Shown in pieces: positions 47,901 to 61,349 of a stretch of DNA of 64,000 bases. A program made the position numbers and the translations under genes. This DNA is from Stictocephala bisonia. Its lineage: Eukaryota; Arthropoda; Insecta; Hemiptera; Membracidae. The stretch covers positions 931,159 to 995,158 of the forward strand of contig JAQJVL010000030.1 of the NCBI GenBank assembly GCA_035578905.1. Reading direction: 5' to 3'. Position 1 is the first letter of the stretch. The number at the start of each line of letters is the position of its first letter. The notes under the pieces were generated by a model. The model was not told the origin of the DNA. It ran no database searches and saw nothing but the letters and a program-made list of their open reading frames with translations.

Positions 47901-48880
47901 GGACTTTATTTCAATTTCCCTGACTTAAAATATACAAGTTACCTGTGAAATTGTTTGAGTTTTAATTTGAACTTTACAAAAAGGTTGATGATTACTTTTA
48001 TATGGTGCTAAGTACATAAGACTTGATTGCAAGACGTAGTCATAGTCTAAAATATTATTGAAAATGGTCATAAGGAATAATGCCGGCATGGAGGTTTCTA
48101 ATAGTCAATTATTATTTTTATAGGAGTCTTTGATAGGAAGAAAAAAGGACCCTGTTTAATGATGTTGCGTGTGGTTTATTGTCAGCTACCATTTATTAAT
48201 TTAAAAAGAAGCGACAATATACTGTACATTTGGATGAAGATGCAACAACTATGTCATTTGTTAGTAAAAATAATTAAATGATCTTCTGCCACAAAGCTAA
48301 TCCCAATCCATCAAGCCACTTAAGACCTGTCTAACAGATTCTGTTTATGTTGGCGCTTCCCTCCGTGAGAAGCGCAAAGATAAATCTGTAACTATATGAT
48401 CCATTGTTTGGATAGACTCACCATCATCACATGATTGATATAATGTCAATCCTCAAATATATTTCCAGAAGTTACATCTATCCACGCCAGTTCGGAAGTG
48501 ATTTTACACTATCCATTCCCTACTAGGGAGGTACATCCCATCTACATCGATAACGAGAAACTTATTTCTTTCATCAATGCTATGGCCCGGCTAGTATTGG
48601 GCGATACATTTGATATGCTCAACTAAAAAGCAGAACGTAGAGGTGGGTTTCGATATTTGAAGCGACCGTTCTGACGTAGGAGTTCATATGAAATGAGGAG
48701 GTGTTGGAGTCATTCAACGTCTTATTGAATTCTTTAATATTTAGTCACTTTAGTATTTAGCCATTCTAAAGCACTGTGTTCAGCAGCTGAATACACAAGC
48801 GACAAAGTAGTTGTACGTTCACTTCCAATCGGCAGGTAAAATGTGTACAATTTTGTATACACTGTAAAGTTTCCTACTTA
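44930..48880. other. No gene identified between HRP3 and the minisatellite
   Basis: AT-rich. No signal-peptide exon for HRP3 or HRP4 was found on reading acceptor sites here. Confidence 0.5.
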
Positions 48881-48886
48881 TCACCA

Positions 48887-50215
48887 TTGACCAAAACCAC
48901 TATACGTGTATGGGTGGGTCTAAACCACTGTACGTGTATGGGTGGGTGGGTGGGTCTAAACCACTGTACGTGTATGGGTGGGCGGGTGGGTCTAAACCAC
49001 TGTACGTGTATGGGTGGGTGGGTGGGTCTAAACCACTGTACGTGTATGGGTGGGCGGGTGGGCCTAAACCACTGTACGTGTATGGGTGGGCGGGTGGGTC
49101 TAAACCACTGTACGTGTATGGGTGGGTGGGTGGGTCTAAACCACTGTACGTGTATGGGTGGGCGGGTGGGTCTAAACCACTGTACGTGTATGGGTGGGCG
49201 GGTGGGTCTAAACCACTGTACGTGTATGGGTGGGTGGGTGGGTCTAAACCACTGTACGTGTATGGGTGGGCGGGTGGGTCTAAACCACTGTACGTGTATG
49301 GGTGGGCGGGTGGGTCTAAACCACTGTACGTGTATGGGTGGGTGGGTGGGTCTAAACCACTGTACGTGTATGGGTGGGCGGGTGGGTCTAAACCACTGTA
49401 CGTGTATGGGTGGGTCTAAACCACTGTACGTGTATGGGTGGGCGGGTGGGTCTAAACCACTGTACGTGTATGGGTGGGTCTAAACCACTGTACGTGTATG
49501 GGTGGGTGGGTGGGTAAGTCTAAACCACTATACGTGTATGGGTGGGCGGGTGGGTCTAAACCACTGTACGTGTATGGGTGGGTGAGTGGGTCTACACCAC
49601 TGTATGTGTATGGTTGGTTGAGTGAGTGATTCTATATCACTGTACGTGTATGGGTGGGTGGGTGGGTCTAAACCACTGTACGTGTATGGGTGGGCGGGTG
49701 GGTCTAAACCACTGTACGTGTATGGGTGGGTGGGTGGGTCTAAACCACTGTACGTGTATGGGTGGGCGGGTGGGTCTAAACCACTGTACGTGTATGGGTG
49801 GGTCTAAACCACTGTACGTGTATGGGTGGGTGGGTGGGTGGGTCTAAACCACTATACGTGTATGGGTGGGCGGGTGGGTCTAAACCACTGTACGTGTATG
49901 GGTGGGTGGGTGGGTCTAAACCACTGTACGTGTATGGGTGGGCGGGTGGGTCTAAACCACTGTACGTGTATGGGTGGGTGGGTGGGTCTAAACCACTATA
50001 CGTGTATGGGTGGGCGGGTGGGTCTAAACCACTGTACGTGTACGGGTGAGCGGGTGGGTCTAAACCACTGTACGTGTATGGGTGGGCGGGTGGGTCTAAA
50101 CCACTGTACGTGTATGGGTGGGCGAGTGGGTTAAAACCACTGTACGTGTATGGGTGGGTGGGTGGGTATAAACCACTGTACGTGTACGGGTGAGCGGGTG
50201 GGTCAATGCTATTGT
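48887..50215. repeat. 36-bp G-rich minisatellite, about 36 copies
   Basis: The unit is TCTAAACCACTGTACGTG followed by TATGGGTGGGCGGGTGGG (36 bp). One position is C or T and mostly alternates as a three-unit (108-bp) super-pattern T-C-C. Some units are shortened (missing GGGCGGGTGG). Because 36 is a multiple of 3, open frames run through it in more than one frame; they are not genes. Confidence 0.95.
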
Positions 50216-50782
50216 ACGTGTATGGGGATGGGATTACCGTTTGGATCTATATTCATATTCAGTAATATAGGTCCAAACGTAATACCTTATGGCCGGATGT
50301 CGTTTGATTGTTCTGTTTATCAGCACTTTTCACACCTGAAACATTTATGATATGAAAGCTATCTCCCCATTTAAGAATGTTTGTTTACAATGCCAAAATA
50401 TGCAACGCCCATAGGTAGTATTGCACGTATCTTTACCTGGTTGTTTGTAGGAGGCCGCTATGTTTACCGATGTGTTGGGAATGGAGTATCACATACATTT
50501 GAAGGGACGAATCACATTTCTAAATAGGCATATATAATAAACTTAATTTTATTGAGTTTAGTTAAAAAAAGATGTTTACGAGTTATAAGAACAATACTAT
50601 TGTTTCATAATTTTATCAATTTAGAAAACAGTGAAGTTTAGGTGAAAAAGCTGAAAAAGAGAGCTTAATAAATAAAGAGGCACAACAAGACGTTACTTAA
50701 TGCATTGCTTTACGCTGGTTAAAGTTTTTATCACGTATCCTAACACCTTACAATTGGTTCTGGGTTTAAGATTTGACAATAA

Positions 50783-52556
<1,774 letters not shown>

Positions 52557-52559
52557 ATT

Positions 52560-54675
52560 TGTGATCGCCCTTTAATATTTATTATTATGTAACAGCTGTT
52601 TTTAACATGAAAAATCGTTTGAATTATTATTATTGAATTATTAAAATTAATCGTTTGAAGGAATAGTTTAACAGATAATTCTATTGTTAGTGTCTTCCTT
52701 CTGTGTTAACGTAAGAACATTTTTCAAATGAGTATTTTAATAATTCATTGGCCGTCGATTTGTTATTCAAGACACACCCGAATTTGCGACAAATGTGAAT
52801 ATCTATTACAATAATGTAAAACTAATTTTTATAGATATCCATATACAGCTTGATTCTCCCTAATAACAATTACATTCCAAAATGCGATAAATAATTCAAC
52901 TTACCAACAATAAATTGAATTTTTTCTTATTTTATATTTTCAGTTTTAAGAGTACGGTACTGTTTTACTTACAAGTGTTAAGTACCTCTGTTCTTAAAAC
53001 ACACAAGGGGCTCTGTAGCATTCTATTCGGTAACATAGCTTCACTTTCAGATTTAATAAAATAATTCAAAACTCTATTGCCATACCTGGACATGTAAAAG
53101 TGTTAGATTAAGACAATCATAAACATCATACGCCTGGAGTGCTTATTAAATCCTGCGTACACAAACAATTTGATTGATTGAAAAATTTGGTCCGTAGGGC
53201 CCGTCAATTTTTTGTATCCAAGTTCAACGCTACTGGGTGCAATGGATCCTGGTCAACCCCTCCCCCAACCCTTACACGTCCCATACTTTTCTTGTTGTTC
53301 TTTGAATTTGAATGTTGAAATAGATTAAGTAAAGCTTAGTTAAATGTAACAGTTATTATTTGTTTCACCATGAGGTGAAGAAGGTAAAAAACACAATAAA
53401 GACATTGATGTATCATGCAAAATAACATGAGTATAGAATAACAATCGCGTTCAATTAAGCCTCACTGCTTTGTTTTAGGTTTGATTTTTCACATGATGAC
53501 TGTTACAGATCGCACATTCCGAAACGTTGTGTTAACATTGTTAGTATGAACTGACATTGGCAAATGGCCTCAATAGTCTCTCAATAACTGCAGTCGTTAC
53601 ATGATACAAATTTGACTTCAAACAACTTTAAATCGTACTTAGTTTTGTTATAATTTAAAGTTTTATTGTACATTGGTTTGTAAGCATTTTAATTTCACCC
53701 TGGTTCAGTTGAATAACTTAACCCTGGAACACGTGGTTTATTTTCAATAATTATTACTCAAACAACAACAACGGTAGTAATAAAAAAAATGGGTTAACGT
53801 GTTAATAAAAAAGTTAGTGTCAGTTTTAATACGTGAATGTAACAGTATTGAAGTAGTCACGTTGATGAGAAAAATGTTAAAAATTAAACATTAAGTCCGA
53901 ACTAATATGTTTCCATTATCAGTTCAGTTCTGTTTCTTTAAACAAAATCAATCAGTTTAAAATTACCAAACAAGCAAATGTTAAATATGCCCAAACTACG
54001 TTTATTTATTAATGAGGTATGTTTTCCCTAATTAAATGTGCTTTATGTTTTAAAAAGGAAATATAAAATGTTCAAAAAACATTTTTAATTGGTAAGGTTA
54101 ATCGATATTAAATTTCCCTTTCGCAGGAAATAAAAAAAGTAACTAGAGGGGCTAATACCAGATAGCTAGCTTTATAATTAAACTAAAAAGATAATTTTTG
54201 TTTATTAAAACCCACAGAGAAAGAAGAAAGAGATGTTGTTTTCTTATGGTCATAGTGAACATCTCAGTGGCATTTAGAAATATGTCATAACAAATTGACA
54301 TCTTGAAAAAATGAAGTAATAATTACTAAGTTTATCCTTGAGGATTTTTAAGGGAATAAGGGGAGAGACTGACAACGGTACTGGCCCTGCTATCCGCACG
54401 GTAAACTGAAGAACTAACTACTCGTCACCCCAATTTTCTGTATCTTGACACCCATTCGACGCACTATTGGATACGACCTCTGTGTTCATTCTTTCTTTAT
54501 TCTCTATATTAAAAACCAAACAATATTATTAGAAATTTTATTACTTGATTATGATTAGTGTCAATATTTACCTAAGAATTGTGTATTTATTGTGTGTATA
54601 GAAACAAATAATATTAGACGATATTTGTTAATAAAAAGTTGATAATACATCTAGTTCTGACGGAGAGTATTTCCT
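52560..54675. other. No gene identified upstream of HRP4
   Basis: AT-rich sequence after the LINE. Acceptor-like TTTTCAG strings (about 52942, 53049, 53923) lead quickly to stop codons or hydrophilic frames, not to a signal peptide. Confidence 0.45.
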
Positions 54676-54680
54676 AACAG

Positions 54681-54767
54681 AAAAGATGGGGCGATCGCAT
54701 CAACCGAGCTTTTCAAGACTGAAGAGGTGCCAGAAGTTTCCAAAAGCACCAAAGTCCCTCTGATGAC
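54681..54767 (+). CDS. HRP4 phase-2-symmetric small exon
   Basis: This 87-nt exon is flanked by TTTCCTAACAG and GTAAGTATAAA. Read in phase 2 it is open for 29 codons (it ends PLM plus a split codon), and its last two bases AC join the G at 55538 to give Thr. Its own ATG frame stops just before the donor, which supports the phase-2 reading. Because it is symmetric it could be skipped without breaking the frame. Confidence 0.65.
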
Positions 54768-57764
54768 GTAAGTATAAACACTGCACTATAGTTACAGTTG
54801 GTTTTTAGTAATACCATTTAACTTTAACCCTATATAAGGGGTGCGTATTTGCATGCTTGAACTACAAATGGACAGGGCTCAATGAAATTTTACTCATATG
54901 TAACACGATGCATATTCAAGTTATAAAATTAACATTTGGTTATATTTTAAAACAAACAATTATGATTTTAAAAATCATAGTTTACTTACAACATAAAACA
55001 CTGTCACTCCAACTCAATCTTGAATAAAACAATTTTGTTAAATATACTTTTAAAAAAATATATAACTCCAAAGCTGGGTAAAGGTAGTTTTTATCTCCAT
55101 AAAAGATTGCAAGTAAAACTCTTTTTAAATAAACATTCTTAAATTTATATGTATTTATTATTAAATAATTTTATGTAAATGTAATTTATTATGTTAAGAA
55201 TAACATCTGTTTAGGTGTTTAATGTTTAGTAGTTTTAAAATATAATGTATTACTCAATTTATCAGTCATTGAGAATCACCAATCTTTCAAAATTCTTAAA
55301 ATGTAAAAAACTGTATATGATTAAGTAATGAAATCCTCAACTTTGCCTGAAACCAACGTAATGAATAAAATTGGTCACGAGTACCAATCAATCAAAGGGG
55401 CCAATATTATTCAACCATCAAAATATTACTGAAAAAAATTGTGTTGATTGATGAAAATTATTGATAACTTAAGTGTTTAATTAAAATTTATTTATTTACT
55501 ATCACAACACATTAGAATTAATTGTAATTTATTTCAGGAATAACAACGCGGAAGAACGTAGGTATCTTCCAAGGATACGCAGACCAAGAAAACCAAGGAA
55601 AGTTATATATCTGGGCCATAAAGGCAAAAAGAAGAAAAAGAAGAAGAAGAAGAAAGGAAAGGTTGGCTCCGTAATCCACCACCACAAGCATGAAGGTCAT
55701 GTGGATCATGTGCATAAACATGTAGGGCAAGCAAAGCATAAGCACGCTCACCATGGAGAGAACAAACACGAACACAAGCACCATGGGAGTGCCAAGCATT
55801 CGCACAAGCATCACGGTGAGGGAAAGCACACACACAAGCATCATGGTCATACAGAACACGATCACAAGCATCACGGCAAAGCTGAGCATTCACATAAACA
55901 CAGTGGTCATGCACATCACGCACACAAGCATAAAGGACATGGAGAGCATAAGCACAAGCATCACGGCGAGTCATCACACCACCACAAACACCAAGGACAC
56001 TCTGAACATAAACACTCTCATCACGGACACTCAGAGCACCACCACAAGCATCACGCTCACGCTGAACACAAGCATAAACACCACGGAGAAGCTGGGCACA
56101 AACACCAACACCATAGCCACCATGAGCATAAGCACAAACATCATGGACACGCAGGACACCAACACAAGCATCACGGAAACTCCGAGCATGACCACAAACA
56201 TCACGGGCAATCGGAACACCACCACGAACACCATGGGCATGGAGAACACTCTCACAAGCATGAAGGTCACAGCAGCCATGACCACAAACATGAAGGTCAT
56301 GGCGAACATGACCACAAACATCACGGACATGCTGAGCATGAACACAAGCATCATGGAAAACACAAGCATGGCCATAAACATGGTGGTCACAGTGATCATT
56401 CCCATAAGCATCACGGACACACAGAACATTCCCACAAGCATCACGGTAGTGCATCTCATGATCACAAACATAGTGGTCATGGCAAGCATGAACATAAACA
56501 TAAAGGCCACGGTGAACATAGCCACAAACATGAAGGAGAAGCAAAACATTTCCACAAACACCATGGGCATGGAGAGCACGATCACAAACATCATGGACAT
56601 TCCGAACACTCCCATAAACACCATGGCCATTCTGACCACAAGCACAAACACGTGGGGCACTCGGATCATGAGCACAAACATCATGGTGTAGGGAAACATT
56701 CTCACTCCCACCACGGGCATGGGGAGCACGATCATAAACATGAAGGTACATCGGAGCACCGTCACAAGCATCATGGACACAATGCGCATCATCACAAACA
56801 TGATGGTGAGGGGAAGCATTCTCACAAACATCGTGGGAATTCGGAACACACACATAAACATCATGGGCACGGATCTCATAAACATAAACACTATGGATAC
56901 TCGGAAAATCACCACGAGCATGGTGGACACAACAAACATGATCACAAACATCAAGGCGAAGGAAAACACTCACACTCGCACTATGGAGATGCGAAACACC
57001 ATCATTCTCATAAAGGCGAAGCAGAGCACAGTCACAATCATCATGGCCACTCCAGTCATCAACACGATCACCATGGGCATAACAAACACGAACATAAACA
57101 TCACGGCCTACACGATCACGGTCACAGTCATCACGGCAAGGGCCATCACACGCACAAACATAACGGTCACACTGGTCACCACCATCAACATCACGGGCAC
57201 TGGGACAACTTTCACAAACACAATGGACATGGACAACATAGTCACAAACATCAAGGGCACACAAGCCATCAACACAAACATGGGACTGGTGATCATCATC
57301 ACAACAAACTTCACGATGAAGACGACGATTATTATGATGATGATGACGATGATGAATATTATGATTTGGATGACGACCCAGACTTTATGGAAACAAAAGT
57401 TCAACCTGTAAAACAAAATATTGTTAAAATAATTCCACTGACTAGTTCAATGTTAAAAACAGGCAGTAGTTCACTGTCAACTACAAAAATTACTGGTATG
57501 AACAATAATACTATGAAGAAAGAGATAAAGCCAACAAAGACAACTCCTTCCCCTGTAAGTTCTAAGACAACGACTAAAAAACCTATAAAAACCTCTCCAC
57601 ACGATATTCATAAAACAAATTTCAAGCCAGATTTCGAAGACGAGGATTTTAAATTTAACTCATCAGAATTTTCGTTTTCTTTCGAAGAAGCAGAGTTTGC
57701 ATCTTTAGAAAAGGAATTGGAAGAACTCGACAAAGAGTTGGAGAAGGTTGTTGGTCTACAATAA
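54681..57764 (+). CDS. HRP4: secreted-type Lys/His-rich decapeptide protein with acidic tail
   Basis: Two exons are seen: 54681-54767 (87 nt, phase 2 in and out, between CTAACAG and GTAAGT) and 55538-57764. With a start and a 68-nt signal exon the product would be 794 residues; no signal exon was found near. Exon 54681 encodes KDGAIASTELFKTEEVPEVS and more. The main exon opens with a very basic stretch (RRYLPRIRRPRKPRK, then nine Lys in a row). It then has 54 in-register decapeptides from 55677 (mostly HxHKHHGxxx), an acidic DDD/EYY block, a Thr/Ser/Lys-rich linker (TTPSPVSSKTTTKKP) and a Phe- and Glu-rich end with LEKELEELDKELEKV, which could form a short coiled coil. A CAG/gtaaac just after the stop might start a 3'-UTR intron. 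Function is unknown; the charge segregation suggests self-assembly or coacervation. Confidence 0.8.
54829..54838 (+). promoter_or_regulatory. TATA-like box within HRP4 intron
   Basis: CCTATATAAGGGG lies in the intron between the two HRP4 exons. The first ATG downstream (about 54868) opens only a few codons, so an internal promoter with its own start codon is not supported. Confidence 0.15.
55677..57296 (+). repeat. HRP4 decapeptide array, 54 units of 30 bp
   Basis: The first unit starts at 55677 and the last at 57267, exactly 53 x 30 bp. Little higher-order structure is visible compared with HRP3, so this array is probably older or less homogenised. Confidence 0.92.
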
Positions 57765-58039
57765 TATTATCAGGTAAACCCTATTAAGATTTTTTTTAAA
57801 GTACGTACACTTATTACAATACCCAGTTGTAAGAATGGTATTTGAACTCCATTCCAATTACTATGTCAGATCATGCTGACGTCTTATTTTCATATTCATA
57901 TATAGAACGTCTTAATTTCATATTCATTCAAAGATGAATCTGGTTCTAAATAACATCAAGAACCGCGGCCGAAACACATTAATTAGCTATAATGATCATT
58001 GTTATGTAATTGCTTTAGACTTTCTATCATCTGGCTATT

Positions 58040-58170
58040 GATGACTCACGTAAGTGGGTGAGGTGGTCGGTTCATCAATGACAGTCAGATGTTGGTGGAT
58101 GCAAATGGGTGGGTGGGCCGCCAACGACGTAATTAGTTAAGTGGGTAGGTTATCAACGATGTTTACAAAT
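58040..58170. repeat. Degenerate G-rich minisatellite remnants
   Basis: Three or so units with TAAGTGGGT, GGGTGGGTGGGCC and ATCAACGATG at roughly 36-bp steps match the reverse complement of the 4959-5815 unit. Similar single fragments are visible near 27180-27220 (beside HRP1 exon 3) and 37555-37620. Confidence 0.5.
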
Positions 58171-58220
58171 GGAAACTTTTTAGGGAGTTTTATTGCAATT
58201 TATAACTAATTTGGATCAGA

Positions 58221-58226
58221 AATAAA
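58221..58226 (+). terminator. HRP4 candidate polyadenylation signal
   Basis: AATAAA about 455 bp after the HRP4 stop. Another AATAAA lies near 58426. Confidence 0.35.
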
Positions 58227-59401
58227 AACTCAGTTACACAATGGTGTAACGAAAAGGGCTAATATTGGGTGTATGTATGCTTAGACTATTATGGAATATT
58301 ATTTATAATACTAAATGAACTAAATTTAGAAGATTTTGGATTATTTGGAGTTGACGGAAAGTCACGAAATCATTTTAAAATTTATTACAAACGTTGGGAA
58401 GGATATTTTTATTTATACCAACAATAAATGTTCACGAGGATTTCGTGTCTCATGCCAAATATTCTTCGGTATTGAAAAAAAATCGTGACTTAAAAATTAT
58501 AAAAAATGTGTCAAGGTAATTTACAACAGTTAGTAGAATTATAAAGTACTGTAATTTCAAATAATTTGTTTGATTCATTAGTCTGTGGAATAAAAGTTGC
58601 CTAGTTGGTGCTGCACTTTTTGTTTTTTTGGTAATGAATTGCACCAATTTAGTAATAAAGTAAACTTGTGCATGTATACAAATATTTGCATGTAAACAGT
58701 TGATGCTTGTGATTTGCCATAGAATGATTTGATTTTGCTTGCTGAAACAAACAAGATATTTTACTGGTAGTTGCCACTTATTTGGTTAATTAATGCCAAG
58801 TTATCACGATCTAGATCAACATTTAAATCATCACATGTTCTTAAAATAATGTTCTCTACTTTTATACTTCAAATTGAAAATGATATTTTATTTATCGTAC
58901 AGTCATAATTATCTTTAATTTATAGTTTTTACGTCCTTAAGGCTACGAATACGGATGTCTTATTTTAACTTTCACTATTTCAATGTATAATTTAAATTCT
59001 TGGAATGGAAGATATATATTCTTATGAGTTTTCATCTGTAACGGTACTAAATATCGTAGATTATAGATTTCTTATAAGTACTAAAATCTTTATAATGTGC
59101 CACTGGTCATTCATCTGTCAAATCGATTTATTATTCTCAAGAAGGAGTTTGTAATGAGCTCTTTAAACTTGTACAAGAAGGCTCACAAGTTAATTTCTTG
59201 TATATATCTTTTTATTTACATATAACATTATTTTCAACCTACATTTATAAAAACCAATTTTTTTATGTAATTAGAGGCTGGTCTTCTTTTTCAACCTTAC
59301 TCTAGTTATTCTCAAGACATTTGTATTTGCGGGGAACTTATATCAGAAAAGAATAAGAGGGAGAACCAGTACAGTACAAGTTGAATATTATTGATATAAA
59401 C

Positions 59402-59490
59402 TAACAGTCAAGGCCAGGATTCGAACATGCACTACGTCTCAGGTACACAAGTCTTGACGCCTTATACCACTCGGCCACTGGCTTCTCAAT
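59402..59490 (-). mobile_element. tRNA-Leu/Ser-like SINE head or tRNA pseudogene
   Basis: On the minus strand GTGGCCGAGTGGTATAAGGC (A box, tRNA-Leu/Ser style) is followed by GTTCGAATCC (B box), with GCCAG/CTGGC ends able to pair. The anticodon arm does not form and the T stem has mismatches, so it is not a functional tRNA gene. Confidence 0.5.
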
Positions 59491-59589
59491 ACTTTTTATG
59501 TGGTTCTGTGGTTAAAATCTTACAAAATTATGGTGTCATTTATTAATTAAGATAAATTAAAAATATTATGTTATAAGCTCTCTCTTTAC

Positions 59590-59877
59590 AGTCGAAGTCA
59601 GGCCTAACGATACAATTACTCGCTCTTCCACTATGTTCAGACCTGCAGGTTACGAACTTAATGGGTAGTATGACTGGTCTAACGTCACGCCCCATTTCAC
59701 CTCCATCAAGTGTATCTACTGCCTCAGTTCGAGATCGTTTCAGTAAGCCCTTCATTGTGAAAAAGGTTCAACCAGCGCCGCTTTCATTAGACCGGAGATT
59801 GGAAACTTGTTCCGTCCACCCCAGTCGGTGCTGGACGAGGAGGTTTCCCTGGATACCTACGAAATGGTAATTACGTA
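59590..59877 (+). other. Unexplained coding-like patch
   Basis: After CTCTCTTTACAG (a good acceptor) one frame is open for 95 codons (59593-59877), including RPISPPSSVSTASVRDRFSK and KPFIVKKVQPAPLSLDRR. A second frame carries LFRPPQSVLDEEVSLDTYEM up to ATG/gtaatt at 59872. The two frames overlap, so either this is an exon with an alternative acceptor (TTTCAG at 59743) or a frameshifted pseudogene. Base composition is clearly higher in G+C than the surroundings. I do not recognise a family. Confidence 0.3.
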
Positions 59878-59899
59878 ATCGGGAGGAAGTTCCGGATAT

Positions 59900-61035
59900 A
59901 CAAGGTTTGGGTTGTTCTCACAGCAAAATTCACACACCTTGGGTAAAACACACTTACCAGCTCTTCATCAGCTCCGTTATTGGATTAACAGCATCAACGT
60001 TTAGATGTTTGGAAGACCATAGACATAGTGCAATAATAACAGAAGTATTACTTTTACATTCCTTTACAAGTGCCTCTCAGCCTCCTGTCCGAGGAAAAGC
60101 GATCACGTACAGTACTGAGGGATGGCAACGATATATCGGAAATATCGATAAATAGGTTTCACCTATCGATATATTAAAATCAATACATTCTTTCGTTAAT
60201 ATCGGCCATATCGGTACTTTTCCGATCTATCATATCACTAAATAATGAAGTTATTCTCTCTCCTCAAAATCATCAAGATTAAAAAAAAAAAACACATTAA
60301 AATTATGCGTACTAAATATGCATCAGCCAATGTAGCCAGTCATTAATTTTAGTGCAGCAGACGTTATGCTTAGATTTTCAAACTCATTCGCAATGAAGGC
60401 TGTTAGAGCAATCACTCGATGACATCTTCTTACAATAATTTGTACAAGGCATTAAGATTATCACTGTTCTGTTACAGATTAATCTCTTCAACAGCCTAAA
60501 ACACACACCTATGTATAATGTTTTGGTTTCATAAAAGCAGCGTTTTAGGTGTCGGAAGGCCAATTGTCAATATCTCGGAATATTTTAAGAAACCAATTTT
60601 TAGTTTTCCAGCACGATAAAAAAATGTTGAAGTTCAGTTGGCTTCTCAGTTGTCATAGTAGTAGAGGTTACGCATTTTAGATAACTATATTTTCGATGGG
60701 TTTACATGCTGCCGATGTGATTGTCAACTTTTCTTAGTATACATAAGCTTTCAGTCGTTGACTTTTCAGCTGGCTGGCAGACTGGTAATGACAAAGTGTA
60801 TACATATGCCATTTCACTGCAATACAAATTTAACGCTTAAAAATTGACCAGACCTGTAATATACGAAGCGTCCTTAAGAGTAATTTACGCTACTACGTTA
60901 AGGAATTTACGTCATTAATAAAGTTTACGCTATTACGTTGTAGCGGTATGTTTTTCAATAATGTTAACCACTTTTCCATTTAGCTGTGTTGAGATAGTAG
61001 ATCATATGGTAAGCCGTTACTAAATTTCCAAAACG
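59900..61035. other. No gene identified
   Basis: Includes an 82-codon frame at 59907-60155, and a nearby second frame with LPALHQLRYWI that faintly recalls the start of a retroelement integrase region, but too little is left to call. The stretch near 60130-60230 is rich in ATCGATA-type motifs. Confidence 0.3.
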
Positions 61036-61039
61036 GTTC

Positions 61040-61345
61040 CCAAACTTTTCGTACACCCTTAATCCTACAAACTCTTCGTACAACCCTAATCCTACAAACT
61101 CTTCGTACATCCTTAATCCTACAAACTCTTCGTACATCCTTAATCCTACAAACTCTTCGTACATCCTTAATCCTACAAACTCTTCGTACATCCTTAATCC
61201 TACAAACTATTCGTACAACCTTAATCCTACAAACTCTTCGTACATCCTTAATCCTACAAACTCTTCGTACAACCCTAATCCTACAAACTCCTCGTACATC
61301 CTTAATCCTACAAACTATTCGTACATCCTTAATCCTACGACCTTA
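61040..61345. repeat. 27-bp tandem array, about 11 copies
   Basis: The unit TTCGTACATCCTTAATCC plus TACAAACTC is repeated with few changes. The period is a multiple of 3, giving a minus-strand open frame of repeating YEEFVGLRM; there is no start context, splice signal or non-repeat coding sequence to support a gene. Confidence 0.92.
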
Positions 61346-61349
61346 CAAA

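Noticed and set aside
48887..50350. Overlapping GWVGLNHCTCMG / SKPLYVYGW open frames
   Set aside because: By-products of a 36-bp minisatellite; two frames are open at once and no gene signals are present.
54829..54870. Internal HRP4 promoter with its own start
   Set aside because: The ATG after the TATA-like box opens only five codons and does not lead into the His frame.
55603..57264. 553-codon minus-strand open frame inside HRP4
   Set aside because: Same repeat effect as in HRP1 and HRP3.
59402..59490. Functional tRNA-Leu or tRNA-Ser gene
   Set aside because: No anticodon stem and mismatched T stem.
60964..61191. YEEFVGLRM repeat protein
   Set aside because: 27-bp tandem DNA repeat without other gene features.
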